DNA of 64,000 nt from a virus. Shown here piece by piece: positions 40,648 through 49,054 of this stretch (positions within the stretch are counted from its first letter, which is position 1; every line of letters begins with the position of its first letter). The notes under the pieces are model-generated. The model was given only the letters and a program-made list of their open reading frames with translations. It did not search any database and had not been told where the DNA came from. The DNA lies in the IMG/VR virus record IMGVR_UViG_3300020160_002696, positions 22,851-86,850 of that record; one strand, written 5' to 3'. The position numbers and the translations under genes were made by a program.

Positions 40648-42825
40648 TTATTTTATTGCAGATAATTCATACTTAGGTCTTTTACCTGAGTTTTTCATTA
40701 TCCAGTTTAATGTTTCTATTTTAGAATCTTTTAACCTTTTTCTACTAATTTTAATCCAAGTAAAAATATCATCCCAATCACCATCACTTATTTTCTCAAA
40801 TAAACCAGCTTCTTTGAAATATTCTAAACATTCAATTCTACCATATTCAGCAGCCCATTTAATTATTTGGTTTCCTTTACCATCTAATAAATCCTGCCAT
40901 AATTTTGTTTTCTTAATATACTCCATTAATAATAAAAATGGTTCATAATAAGATTTACCAACATTATCTACTTTTGACCAAGTTCCTTTGTAACAAGCTC
41001 TTAATGGTAATGATTGACCAAAGTTAGGATCCAATCCTGCAGATAAACAGAATTGTAATGGTTCAACTGCATTAACAACATTTTTAAATATTTCACCATT
41101 CATCTCAGCACCATAAGAAACTAATAATTTAATCATATCAATTCCTTTAGCTCTTAATAAAGGTCCTTCTTCTTTTTTCTTTAATGTAGTAAGTGCTCCT
41201 AATTTAAGAATTCCTTCTACTTTTTTAATATCATCTTCATCAACTGCATTTTCAAGACATTTACCATTGTCTTTATTAATATCAGCAGAATCTTCTTTAA
41301 CTAATTTAGTTATTTCTTCTAATGATAATCCTGGTTGAACAATTTTTCTATTGGCTTGTTTAGCTCTTTCTTTTCTATCAATTTCTTCTTGAGACATTGG
41401 TTTAAGTAATGACCAAAGATCAACATCAATATTGTGGTCATTTTCATAACCATTTAATATTTCTTTAAATCTTGAGGTATTAACATGTGTATCACGTCTA
41501 TTATGTGTAGCTCTAACACTTTGCCCTGGCTCAATAGTAGTACCAATTGTTGACCAGTCATCTGTAAGAGGTAAATTAAAGTCATAAATATAATATTGTT
41601 TATTATTATAATTACCAACATAACTATCCCAGTTACCTAAACTATCTTTAATACAGTGTGCAGTATGTCCATTTAACATAACATTTGCAGAGTATGATCT
41701 AACTTCAATAATTAAGATACCTTCTTTATTAATTTCTGGATCAAATCTATCTTCTGGTTTATATGGATAAACAAACTCAGCACCTGATGCACCAAGTTTT
41801 GCAACACACTCATCAACTTTTTTACAAAAATCTAAGTATCTTCTTCTTACAATTCTAATTCTTCTTTCTTCTGGAGATTCACCTTCAATAACTTCATCTT
41901 TACTCATTTCAATAGAAGTTAAATATTGTTTAGCTGCTTTTAAAAACTCTTCAATATTGTGGTATCTTGGAAGTGTACTCATAAAGTGATAAGTGTTATA
42001 TAATGGATTAGGAATATCACTAACTTGTCCATTAATCATTTTAAATTGGAATGTGTCTAATGTAATACCACCAAAGAAAGCTTCTACATCTTTATCTGCA
42101 AGTTTATCAAATCCTTCTGCAATCTCTGCAAACTTTTCAGCATTCATTTCTGATATAGTTGCATAACTGGCTTTTAATTCAGAACTAACACTTAACTTAT
42201 CTGCAATTCTTTTAACTTTTCTATATTGTGCTAATCTATCTAAACCATCAGATAATTGTTCCATATTATTTGTAATATTAGGATCAATAAAATTTAAGTC
42301 AAATGGTTTTTTAACCAAACTCGGTTTATCTGCAGTACCTTTATTTACAGTAAGATTTTGTAAAATATCTTTATTCTTTAATAATTTACCATAAAGTGAT
42401 GATAAATCTTCAAGTGTACCTCCTTCAAAGAAATAGAAATAAACAAAGGCTGATAGCCAACCCATATTATCTTTATCTAATTGATAAGTTTTCTCATTTC
42501 CATTAGACATTACAACTTTAGTTTTTAATTCTCTTAAAGCCTTTAATTGTGGGTCTCCTTCAACTTGTCTTAATTGTTCAGGAGTTAAACTGATTTCTCT
42601 TATTTTTAACTTAATTTGATTTCTTTCTTCTTCATTGAAATCATTCAATGTAACAGATTTTCTTTCACCATGTTTAAGTTGTTGACCTAATTCACCATTT
42701 AAAAGCCCTAATTGTTGAGCAGCAGTTTGAACAAGGTATCTATCTTTTAGATATTTTTTTGCCTTATCTAAGTTTTCATTGATTGAATCTAATCCTAAAA
42801 ATTGGTTATATTTAGCTAATTTCAT
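40648..42825 (-). CDS. tagged 725-aa protein with PcfJ-like centre and ankyrin-like C-terminus
   Basis: Begins M-K-L-A-K-Y-N-Q-F-L-G-L. Residues 20-360 are helical and charged. Residues 375-465 hold I-I-E-V-R-S-Y-S, T-A-H-C-I-K-D, W-D-S-Y-V-G, Y-I-Y-D-F and a final A-T-H-N-R-R-D. The H-C-[IV] and N-R-R-D residues resemble the conserved core of PcfJ-like phage and plasmid proteins (low certainty). Residues about 540-700 contain four or five ankyrin-like units (I-D-M-I-K-L-L-V-S-Y-G-A-E-M-N-G, G-R-I-E-C-L-E-Y-F-K-E-A-G-L). Ankyrins mediate protein contacts, so a delivered effector acting on host proteins is an attractive inference. Confidence 0.7.
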   Translation of the reverse strand: MKLAKYNQFLGLDSINENLDKAKKYLKDRYLVQTAAQQLGLLNGELGQQLKHGERKSVTLNDFNEEERNQIKLKIREISLTPEQLRQVEGDPQLKALRELKTKVVMSNGNEKTYQLDKDNMGWLSAFVYFYFFEGGTLEDLSSLYGKLLKNKDILQNLTVNKGTADKPSLVKKPFDLNFIDPNITNNMEQLSDGLDRLAQYRKVKRIADKLSVSSELKASYATISEMNAEKFAEIAEGFDKLADKDVEAFFGGITLDTFQFKMINGQVSDIPNPLYNTYHFMSTLPRYHNIEEFLKAAKQYLTSIEMSKDEVIEGESPEERRIRIVRRRYLDFCKKVDECVAKLGASGAEFVYPYKPEDRFDPEINKEGILIIEVRSYSANVMLNGHTAHCIKDSLGNWDSYVGNYNNKQYYIYDFNLPLTDDWSTIGTTIEPGQSVRATHNRRDTHVNTSRFKEILNGYENDHNIDVDLWSLLKPMSQEEIDRKERAKQANRKIVQPGLSLEEITKLVKEDSADINKDNGKCLENAVDEDDIKKVEGILKLGALTTLKKKEEGPLLRAKGIDMIKLLVSYGAEMNGEIFKNVVNAVEPLQFCLSAGLDPNFGQSLPLRACYKGTWSKVDNVGKSYYEPFLLLMEYIKKTKLWQDLLDGKGNQIIKWAAEYGRIECLEYFKEAGLFEKISDGDWDDIFTWIKISRKRLKDSKIETLNWIMKNSGKRPKYELSAIK

Positions 42826-42838
42826 TTATAATATAATT

Positions 42839-44473
42839 TTATTTTCTTCTGTTGTGATATTTTGTTGCTTCAAGTATTCTTTCTATTTCAATACCATATA
42901 TTCTTTTGCCATCTTCTGATAAAGATTCAGTTAGTTTATCTAACTTTTTCTTAATAGCAGCTCTTTCTTCTTCTGTTTTTGCATCAGATAATTTATCAAG
43001 TAATGTATCAACATCATCTTCTTCCTCTTCTTCTGTAGTTTCAACATCTTTTGCTTTACTAATTCCTAATCCTGATAAGTAATCATCAAAATCACCTTCA
43101 TCTTCATCAGAATAAGTAGGTTCTTCTTCTGAACCACCAAATTGTTGTTCCATTTCCCATTTAGATAATTCATCTTCATATTCTTTCTCTGCAGTAACAA
43201 TATCATTAATTATACCCTCAATTTTTTTCTTAGCAGAAGATGAATTAAATTTTTCTTCATTAAGTACAAACTCTAAGTTTTCTTCCTCAACAAGGTCAAA
43301 TGTAGAGAATATGTCTTTTGTTATCTCTAGAAATTCACCATCTGTAAAATCACCACCTCTATCTTTATCTAAAGCTAATTTACCATATACTCTTAATCTC
43401 ATTTGTGAATATTTATCTGAATCTTTACAAGCATTAATAAAATCTCTAAACATTGCTTGCATTGAAACACCATATCTAAAATCTTGTGATTCATCTTCAA
43501 ATGAAGATGTATTTTGTGCAATAAGTTTTGCCATTTCTTCATCATCCTTAATAGAACCAGATTTAATCAATGACCAAATACCTTTAACTGCTTCATGTAT
43601 TAACATTGGGAAGTCAATACCAACTGCTTTAATAGTAATTTTATCAAAATCTTCTTGGTCTCCAGTCATTACTGTACCATCTTCATCTTGATAACTATTT
43701 TCTTCTTCTTGTGCTTCTTCTTCATTATCTTCTTCATCATCCTTTTCCCATTTAACCTGACATGATCCAGCCATAAATTCTTGTGCATCTCTCATCATTT
43801 TGGATTTTATCTCTATAGGTGATGCCCAGTCCAATTTGTTAGCCATATCTGTTGTTTGTAACCAGATGTTATAAATAGTTTCCCAATTATTTCCAAATAT
43901 TTCACTTAACCCATCTTCAACAATACTCTTATCTTTTATTATATTCTTTGTTGCTTTAGCTTCACCTTGATTAATTACATTAAGTATTTTCTTTTTATCA
44001 ACTGCTTTTCTTAATTCAGGATCATTTATTTCTTCTTGTGATGGAAAAGATGGAATATCTTTCATTTCAGGTATCTCACTACTAACTTGTTTTCCAGGTC
44101 TAAGCATTTTAATATCTAAAACTATTGGTTTTTCAGATGCATCTAATATCTCACTATACTGATCTAATATAATTTTCTTAGCAAGTTGTTCAAGCTTAAT
44201 ATATTTATCTTCTAGTTGTTGAGGAACAGGTCCTCTACCTTGAAACATTGCCATAATTTGTTGAGGTGGTATTCCTTGAAACATAAAATCCATACCTTGA
44301 CTAACTAATCTACCTAATTGTGGTCCTATTTGTTGCTCAGATGCTCTATTGTCAATTTCTACACCAAGATTTTTTCTAGCTTGTCTATCAGCATCAGTAG
44401 TTAAATTATCTGGAATACCAGTATTTCCTTTTAAGTCTATTTCTTCTTTTAAAAATTGTGAAAAACTCTTCAT
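42839..44473 (-). CDS. tagged large acidic protein, 544 aa
   Basis: Opens M-K-S-F-S-Q-F-L-K-E-E-I, an excellent tag with L-K-E as the potential processing site. The body is highly acidic, with E/D runs near residues 245-260 and 455-500, a Gln-rich region near 75-95 (P-Q-Q-I-M-A-M-F-Q-G) and helical segments between. No catalytic motif. It could be a prohead core/scaffold component or a DNA-mimic cargo protein. It lies 13 nt before the 725-residue gene. Confidence 0.75.
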   Translation of the reverse strand: MKSFSQFLKEEIDLKGNTGIPDNLTTDADRQARKNLGVEIDNRASEQQIGPQLGRLVSQGMDFMFQGIPPQQIMAMFQGRGPVPQQLEDKYIKLEQLAKKIILDQYSEILDASEKPIVLDIKMLRPGKQVSSEIPEMKDIPSFPSQEEINDPELRKAVDKKKILNVINQGEAKATKNIIKDKSIVEDGLSEIFGNNWETIYNIWLQTTDMANKLDWASPIEIKSKMMRDAQEFMAGSCQVKWEKDDEEDNEEEAQEEENSYQDEDGTVMTGDQEDFDKITIKAVGIDFPMLIHEAVKGIWSLIKSGSIKDDEEMAKLIAQNTSSFEDESQDFRYGVSMQAMFRDFINACKDSDKYSQMRLRVYGKLALDKDRGGDFTDGEFLEITKDIFSTFDLVEEENLEFVLNEEKFNSSSAKKKIEGIINDIVTAEKEYEDELSKWEMEQQFGGSEEEPTYSDEDEGDFDDYLSGLGISKAKDVETTEEEEEDDVDTLLDKLSDAKTEEERAAIKKKLDKLTESLSEDGKRIYGIEIERILEATKYHNRRK

Positions 44474-44474
44474 A

Positions 44475-44741
44475 TTATTTAATTAAATTTTTAAGTTCTA
44501 TACCTTCTTCTTTAGTAACTCTAACTAATCTGTTAAAAACATCTTCTAAAGTTGCATCTTGTCCTGGTTGTTTTAGTTTTGCCAAAGGAGCATCTTCCTC
44601 ACTTGGTCTTTGTCCTGGTACTACACCTGGTCTTGAAGGTCTTGTTCTAGTTGGAGTATCTGTATCTGGTTTAACAACAGGTCTAGCTGGTGCAGTCATT
44701 GTAGATTCAACAAACTTTTCATATTTTCTGATATATTTCAT
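44475..44741 (-). CDS. tagged Pro-rich protein, 88 aa
   Basis: Begins M-K-Y-I-R-K-Y-E-K-F-V-E-S, with F-V-E-S as a candidate cleavage region. A Pro/Thr/Arg-rich disordered linker (T-P-T-R-T-R-P-S-R-P-G) fills residues 15-50. The C-terminal helix reads A-T-L-E-D-V-F-N-R-L-V-R-V-T-K-E-E. It is the first gene of the tagged unit that ends at 40308; an in-line promoter-like box lies 23 nt upstream. Confidence 0.74.
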   Translation of the reverse strand: MKYIRKYEKFVESTMTAPARPVVKPDTDTPTRTRPSRPGVVPGQRPSEEDAPLAKLKQPGQDATLEDVFNRLVRVTKEEGIELKNLIK

Positions 44742-44764
44742 AATTATGATTTTTATATTTTATA

Positions 44765-44775
44765 TATATATTAAA
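44765..44775 (-). promoter_or_regulatory. late-promoter-like box TTTAATATATA, 23 nt before ATG
   Basis: Exact box on the minus strand in the divergent region 44742-44824, upstream of the 88-residue tagged gene. Confidence 0.5.
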
Positions 44776-44824
44776 AAGTTATATATCAAAAAATTATATA
44801 TAACAGAAAAAATAAAGATATTAT

Positions 44825-45355
44825 ATGAAAAAGTTCTCTTCTATTAGAAAAGTATATGAAGCTGAAGAAATGGCTTTGGCTAATCTTCCTCAGAATACTC
44901 AACAACCTGAAACGGTTATTGATCAAACAGGTAAAATTATACAACCTGAACCACAACCAGAAACTCAAGAAGGACCTGGAAGTCCAGTTTCACTTTTTTC
45001 TAAATTGTTTGAATCAAGAGAAATGGCACACATTTATCACTTACAAGTAAATGGTGAGCAAGGTTCACATGCAGCACATACTGCATTGAATGAGTACTAT
45101 GAAGGTGTATTAGATTTTATTGATGATTTAATTGAAACTTATCAAGGACAATATGGTATTGTTGATGGATATGATGTAATTGATACAAATGACACAAGAA
45201 CAAAAGAGAAAGTTGAATACTTTGAAGGATTAGTAGAGTTTGTAAAACATGCTAGAAAAGCCATCTCTGCAGAAGATACACACTTACAAAATATTATTGA
45301 TGAAGTTGTTGCTTTAATTTATAGAACACTTTACAAATTGAAATTTACTAAATAA
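44825..45355 (+). CDS. tagged DUF5856-like helical protein, 176 aa
   Basis: Starts M-K-K-F-S-S-I-R-K-V-Y-E-A-E-E, a divergent tag. A Pro/Gln-rich linker follows to about residue 55. The conserved core is F-S-K-L-F-E-S-R-E-M-A-H-I-Y-H-L-Q, A-A-H-T-A-L-N-E-Y-Y-E, and I-E-T-Y-Q-G-Q-Y-G, matching the phage family DUF5856. The E/H-rich helical repeats recall ferritin/Dps-like four-helix bundles, which would suit a DNA-protecting or metal-binding head protein; this is inference. Confidence 0.75.
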   Translation: MKKFSSIRKVYEAEEMALANLPQNTQQPETVIDQTGKIIQPEPQPETQEGPGSPVSLFSKLFESREMAHIYHLQVNGEQGSHAAHTALNEYYEGVLDFIDDLIETYQGQYGIVDGYDVIDTNDTRTKEKVEYFEGLVEFVKHARKAISAEDTHLQNIIDEVVALIYRTLYKLKFTK

Positions 45356-45359
45356 TAAA

Positions 45360-45384
45360 AAAACCACTCAAATTGAGTGGTTTT
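45360..45384. terminator. bidirectional intrinsic terminator
   Basis: AAAACCACTCA / TGAGTGGTTTT stem between convergent genes; the stem sequence recurs in the terminator at 56251-56274. Confidence 0.88.
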
Positions 45385-45565
45385 CTTCTTTTAATATATT
45401 TCTAATCTTTCTTTTTCTTTTTTCATTCTTGGTTTCAATTATAAGAGTAGAATATCTACTTGTTATTGACTTACTTAGATTAGGAGTTCCTGACCAAGTT
45501 GCAGCCATTGTTTGTATTGTATATGGTAACCAAACAACTCCTATATTATTTGTTAAATTCTTCAC
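45368..45565 (-). CDS. small basic protein, 65 aa (GTG start, uncertain)
   Basis: The frame opens at GTG 45563-45565 inside the end of the preceding small gene. It encodes V-V-W-L-P-Y-T-I-Q-T-M-A-A-T-W and a basic C-terminus K-N-E-K-R-K-R-K-I-R-N, stopping within the terminator. The coupling by overlap favours a real gene. No family recognised. Confidence 0.45.
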   Translation of the reverse strand: MKNLTNNIGVVWLPYTIQTMAATWSGTPNLSKSITSRYSTLIIETKNEKRKRKIRNILKEENHSI

Positions 45566-45701
45566 TATTAAGTATTTTCAATATTTTAATTTTTCTCCAG
45601 ACATTTCTATTTGACTTCCACAATTTCTTTACATAATTTGCAAAATCATCTTCTCTTCTGTGTTTATCACCATCTTTTCCCCAACCTCTTGCAAATGACA
45701 T
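45546..45701 (-). CDS. small basic protein, 51 aa
   Basis: ATG at 45699-45701, TAA at 45546. M-S-F-A-R-G-W-G-K-D-G-D-K-H-R-R-E-D-D-F, then a basic Trp-containing helix (V-K-K-L-W-K-S-N-R-N-V-W-R-K-I-K). It could bind nucleic acid or membranes. Located between a tagged coiled-coil gene and the GTG-start gene. Confidence 0.58.
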   Translation of the reverse strand: MSFARGWGKDGDKHRREDDFANYVKKLWKSNRNVWRKIKILKILNSEEFNK

Positions 45702-45721
45702 ACTATTATATTATTAAAATA

Positions 45722-46042
45722 TTATTTGTTCTCAGTATATAAATATTTTCTACCTTCTTCATTATAGTTTTGAATATTTGTAATCACAGTATCCAATTTA
45801 TCAATACTATCATCAACATTCTTTTTAATTATCTGTAATGCTGCAATTGAATCATCTATTTGATCATTACTTTTATTTGATAAATTTTTATAGTTACTTA
45901 ACTCTGTTTCTAAGGAATCTGTAATTTTACTTTTCTCTTCTAATTGAGATGTAAACTCTTTTAGTTCTTTTAATATCTCATCAACTCTTTCAGTTGCTAT
46001 ATCTTTTTGTTCTTCTGCTTCAAAAAATCTTCTTATTTTCAT
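45722..46042 (-). CDS. tagged coiled-coil protein, 106 aa
   Basis: Opens M-K-I-R-R-F-F-E-A-E-E. From residue 15 to 95 it is one long predicted coiled coil (V-D-E-I-L-K-E-L-K-E-F, L-E-T-E-L-S-N-Y-K-N-L, I-I-K-K-N-V-D-D-S-I-D). No globular domain. T4 prohead core and internal proteins are often helical in this way. It is divergent from the tagged gene at 46078 across a nearly palindromic AT promoter region. Confidence 0.75.
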   Translation of the reverse strand: MKIRRFFEAEEQKDIATERVDEILKELKEFTSQLEEKSKITDSLETELSNYKNLSNKSNDQIDDSIAALQIIKKNVDDSIDKLDTVITNIQNYNEEGRKYLYTENK

Positions 46043-46058
46043 TTTACTAAAATATAAT

Positions 46059-46069
46059 TTTAATATATA
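46059..46069 (+). promoter_or_regulatory. late-promoter-like box TTTAATATATA, 8 nt before ATG
   Basis: Exact box within TTTTAATATATATATTAA, which is nearly palindromic and could also drive the divergent 106-residue tagged gene. Confidence 0.5.
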
Positions 46070-46077
46070 TATTAATT

Positions 46078-46761
46078 ATGAAAAAGACAAATAAACTTAT
46101 TTTAGAGTTTTCTGAATTTAATCTACAAAGAATGAATTCTGATAGTGTTCAAGCATCTACTCATGTTGATGATCCATCATTATCTACAAATGCCTTTGAT
46201 AAAGCACAGGACGCTATTAGACAAGCAATGTCACGTATTAATGACATTATGTATAATATTAAAGGAACTAATGCTTACAAGTCTCTTAGAAGTAAATTGG
46301 CATTGGAAGAACAAGATATTAAATCAATGAAGATATTAAGAATTGTTAAATCTGAAACTTTAGGATATGACATTTACTTAACTTTTGTTATTGGTGAAGA
46401 AGAATACTGGGGTAAATTAGAAGATGTATTGGGACAAAATCCTGAGTTAACATCAGAAGTATTTAAAGATGCAGACTTATATCAACCAAGAGAATGGATT
46501 ATAAAAATTACTGGATTGATTACTAAGACAATTAAAACTTGGTTAAAACCAGAACCAGGAGAATATAGATTAATAAACAATGAACTTACTTGTTACTCTG
46601 TTGAAACTGGTAAACAATTAAAGATGGAGAAAGGAATTGTTATAGATGTTGTTAGATCACATAATGATAAGATAATAATAAGATATGATAGTGATACATA
46701 TAACTTAGTTGGAGATAATTATATTTACTTTAACTGGTGGTTTGAGAAATTAGAGGAATAA
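46078..46761 (+). CDS. probable tagged protein, 227 aa
   Basis: Starts M-K-K-T-N-K-L-I-L-E-F-S-E-F, a looser form of the tag. Residues 45-75 are helical (A-Q-D-A-I-R-Q-A-M-S-R-I-N-D-I-M); the C-terminal 130 residues are alpha/beta with W-I-I-K-I-T-G-L-I-T and a final N-Y-I-Y-F-N-W-W-F. No family recognised. Single-gene unit closed by a strong terminator. Confidence 0.72.
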   Translation: MKKTNKLILEFSEFNLQRMNSDSVQASTHVDDPSLSTNAFDKAQDAIRQAMSRINDIMYNIKGTNAYKSLRSKLALEEQDIKSMKILRIVKSETLGYDIYLTFVIGEEEYWGKLEDVLGQNPELTSEVFKDADLYQPREWIIKITGLITKTIKTWLKPEPGEYRLINNELTCYSVETGKQLKMEKGIVIDVVRSHNDKIIIRYDSDTYNLVGDNYIYFNWWFEKLEE

Positions 46762-46787
46762 AAAAAGAGACTTTAAGTCTCTTTTTT
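46761..46787. terminator. intrinsic terminator between convergent genes
   Basis: AAAAAAGAGACT-TTA-AGTCTCTTTTTT, a 12-bp stem overlapping the TAA of the tagged gene. Confidence 0.9.
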
Positions 46788-46804
46788 ATTATAAAACTTT
46801 ACTA

Positions 46805-49036
46805 CTAAGGTAATGTAGTAACTCCAATACAAAACATCCATCCTTCAGTAGAATCAAGTACAGCTCTAAATACATCAAAGGATGAAGTTACATTATTAAA
46901 ATATACTTGACCATGATTATATCCACTAGAACCAGAATTACCTCTATCAGAAGTTATTTGAAGAGAAAGACATGTTTTAATTGGCATTGGTAGACGATAG
47001 TTATTTGTACCATTTTTCATTTTACACCATTGTAAAATTAATCCATTTCCTAACCTTAGATAACCATTTCCATATGTTTGTGTATTTAATGGACTGGCAG
47101 GAGATCCTATAATAGTTGTTGTTGCTATAGGTGCTGCAGATGTTCCTACATTTAATTGTTCATCTATAGTAGTCAAATAACTAATCCATCCAAGAGGCCA
47201 TGATGTTGGGGCTAAATCTGATCTCCATGTATTAAGTGTCTTTGTAGTAGTATTATAAATAGTAAGGCCATCTTTTAAATTTCCAGTACCTAATAATGAT
47301 ATTGAAGATCTTTGTGTAGTTGTCATTCTTGGTGGTAAAATACCTTTTGTTGTACTTGTGAAGTCTGCAATAACATTATCTATAATTGTATTTGTACCAA
47401 CCAATAAATTACCAGTTCCTATAATATTACCATCTACTTTTACAAATGGACTTGTGCTAGAATTTATTGTTAGTGTTTTTCTATTATAAGATCCAAAATA
47501 TTGTTCATTCATATATGGATGTCTTTCCCAGAATGTAAGAGTTCCTGATGTAGAAAGTTGTCCACCATCAGGTCCATTGGGTGTATTGTAAACCCCATCA
47601 ATTGTAATACCATTATGATGTTTCCAAGTTAACCAAGAATCTTGTGAGTTTGCATTTGGTGTAAGTGTTTGACTTGCTCTAACAGACCAATCTTTTATTA
47701 CTACATTATTGCCACCAAGACCACCTGTATTTTGTATTGTAGATAAAACTCTATTATCATTAATTGCACTACCTAATGTCTCAATATTATTAATATTTAG
47801 TCTTGAGTTTATAGTTACATCATTAAACTCATCAACTTTTATTTTTAATCGACCTGTAATACCATCTGTTTCCATACCTGAAAATATATCAACTCCAAAA
47901 TAGCCTGAAATATATGTACCTCTACCTGGATTTGGACCTGCAGGTATTGAACTATTTGTTGGTATATGTGAACCTAAACCATAAAAGTTTAATCTTTGAC
48001 CATTATATACAAATCCATCATTAATATTAATATCATTTGATGGACCATTTGCCAACCAAACTATACCATATCCAACATCAGTATTATTAGATGTTGTAGG
48101 TATATAAATTCTATTATTTGTTACAAGTCCATATGTTCTAACACTTGTTATTTCATTACCTTGTACTGTAGTACTAACACCATTAGAATTAGAATAATAC
48201 ATACCTGATTTACCAACTCCATTAGATGCACTACTTAGAAATGTGTAAGTTGGTTCTGATACACTACCATCACTTAAAAATAATTGACCATTACTAGGTT
48301 TAAATTGCATCTTAGATGAATTTATTCTAAGTGGTAATTGACCATTAGTATTATTTACAAATGTAATGTAGTGTTGAGTAGTAGAATCAAATTCCTCAGT
48401 TATATTTATATTTGTTGTATTTGTAGAACTCAATACAGATAAACCACTTGCAGGTGACCAGGTAACACTAGAACCAACCCCAAAATTAGTTAAGACATAA
48501 TTTTGACTGGATAGACCAGTACCAGTATTTGATAGATGTGATATTCTAGATATATTAAGTAAACCATTATTTATATTACTTGCGTTTATATCTGTAACAT
48601 GAAGGCCACTTCCAACAAAAGAAGCATTAGTTCTGATATTACCTGCAACATGTAGACCATTTACTAAAGATGGTCCAGATGGCACATTTGCTAAAATGGC
48701 ATTTCCAACAAGACCTATACCAATTTGATTTGATGCAGGATTTTGATATATTATACTTTTACCCAAAACAGTTGGTCCTAATGTGAATACAGGTAAATAA
48801 CCAGGTGATGTAGTTCCATCAACTGATACACCAACTGCATTTTCACTTGACCAAGTAGCACCTGTCCAGTAATAAGGACCTGCACCTGGTATATTCAAAT
48901 CCCATATTCTAAGACCTTGGTACTTGTGTTGTATAGCATCTCTATTGGAGTAAAATGAATCTGTTCCACCAACAACAAATCTGTTGTCAATTGGTGCATC
49001 TATTCTTACGTGAAAATTGTCTATTATAATTGGCAT
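46805..49036 (-). CDS. tail fiber protein, 743 aa
   Basis: Beta-rich, Asn/Gly/Thr-rich. The N-terminal 60 residues (D-N-R-F-V-V-G-G-T-D-S-F-Y) are a likely attachment region. Y-Y-W-T-G-A-T-W follows, then a long repeat-like shaft. Near residues 560-600 it reads T-S-T-T-K-G-I-L-P-P-R-M-T-T-T-Q-R, then G-L-T-I-Y-N-T-T-T-K-T-L-N-T-W, a phrase common to Bacteroidetes fibers and surface proteins. The last 100 residues (L-Q-W-C-K-M, Y-F-N-N-V-T-S-S-F-D-V, G-W-M-F-C-I-G-V) form a receptor-binding-tip-like domain. Last gene of the second fiber operon, with its own start-proximal box. Confidence 0.82.
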   Translation of the reverse strand: MPIIIDNFHVRIDAPIDNRFVVGGTDSFYSNRDAIQHKYQGLRIWDLNIPGAGPYYWTGATWSSENAVGVSVDGTTSPGYLPVFTLGPTVLGKSIIYQNPASNQIGIGLVGNAILANVPSGPSLVNGLHVAGNIRTNASFVGSGLHVTDINASNINNGLLNISRISHLSNTGTGLSSQNYVLTNFGVGSSVTWSPASGLSVLSSTNTTNINITEEFDSTTQHYITFVNNTNGQLPLRINSSKMQFKPSNGQLFLSDGSVSEPTYTFLSSASNGVGKSGMYYSNSNGVSTTVQGNEITSVRTYGLVTNNRIYIPTTSNNTDVGYGIVWLANGPSNDININDGFVYNGQRLNFYGLGSHIPTNSSIPAGPNPGRGTYISGYFGVDIFSGMETDGITGRLKIKVDEFNDVTINSRLNINNIETLGSAINDNRVLSTIQNTGGLGGNNVVIKDWSVRASQTLTPNANSQDSWLTWKHHNGITIDGVYNTPNGPDGGQLSTSGTLTFWERHPYMNEQYFGSYNRKTLTINSSTSPFVKVDGNIIGTGNLLVGTNTIIDNVIADFTSTTKGILPPRMTTTQRSSISLLGTGNLKDGLTIYNTTTKTLNTWRSDLAPTSWPLGWISYLTTIDEQLNVGTSAAPIATTTIIGSPASPLNTQTYGNGYLRLGNGLILQWCKMKNGTNNYRLPMPIKTCLSLQITSDRGNSGSSGYNHGQVYFNNVTSSFDVFRAVLDSTEGWMFCIGVTTLP

Positions 49037-49040
49037 AATC

Positions 49041-49051
49041 TATATATAATT
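49041..49051 (-). promoter_or_regulatory. late-promoter-like TATA box, 4 nt before ATG
   Basis: AATTATATATA on the minus strand ending 4 nt before the 743-residue fiber gene. Confidence 0.48.
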
Positions 49052-49054
49052 TTT

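Noticed and set aside
40643-40948. Plus-strand 101-codon frame
   Set aside because: Entirely antisense to the 725-residue tagged gene.
43311-43691. Plus-strand 126-codon frame
   Set aside because: Antisense to the acidic 544-residue tagged gene; Ser/Leu/Ile-rich shadow of Glu/Asp codons.
44458-44847. Plus-strand 129-codon frame that looks hydrophobic with a Val/Gly-rich core
   Set aside because: Antisense to the Pro-rich tagged gene and crosses the divergent promoter region; no initiation context.
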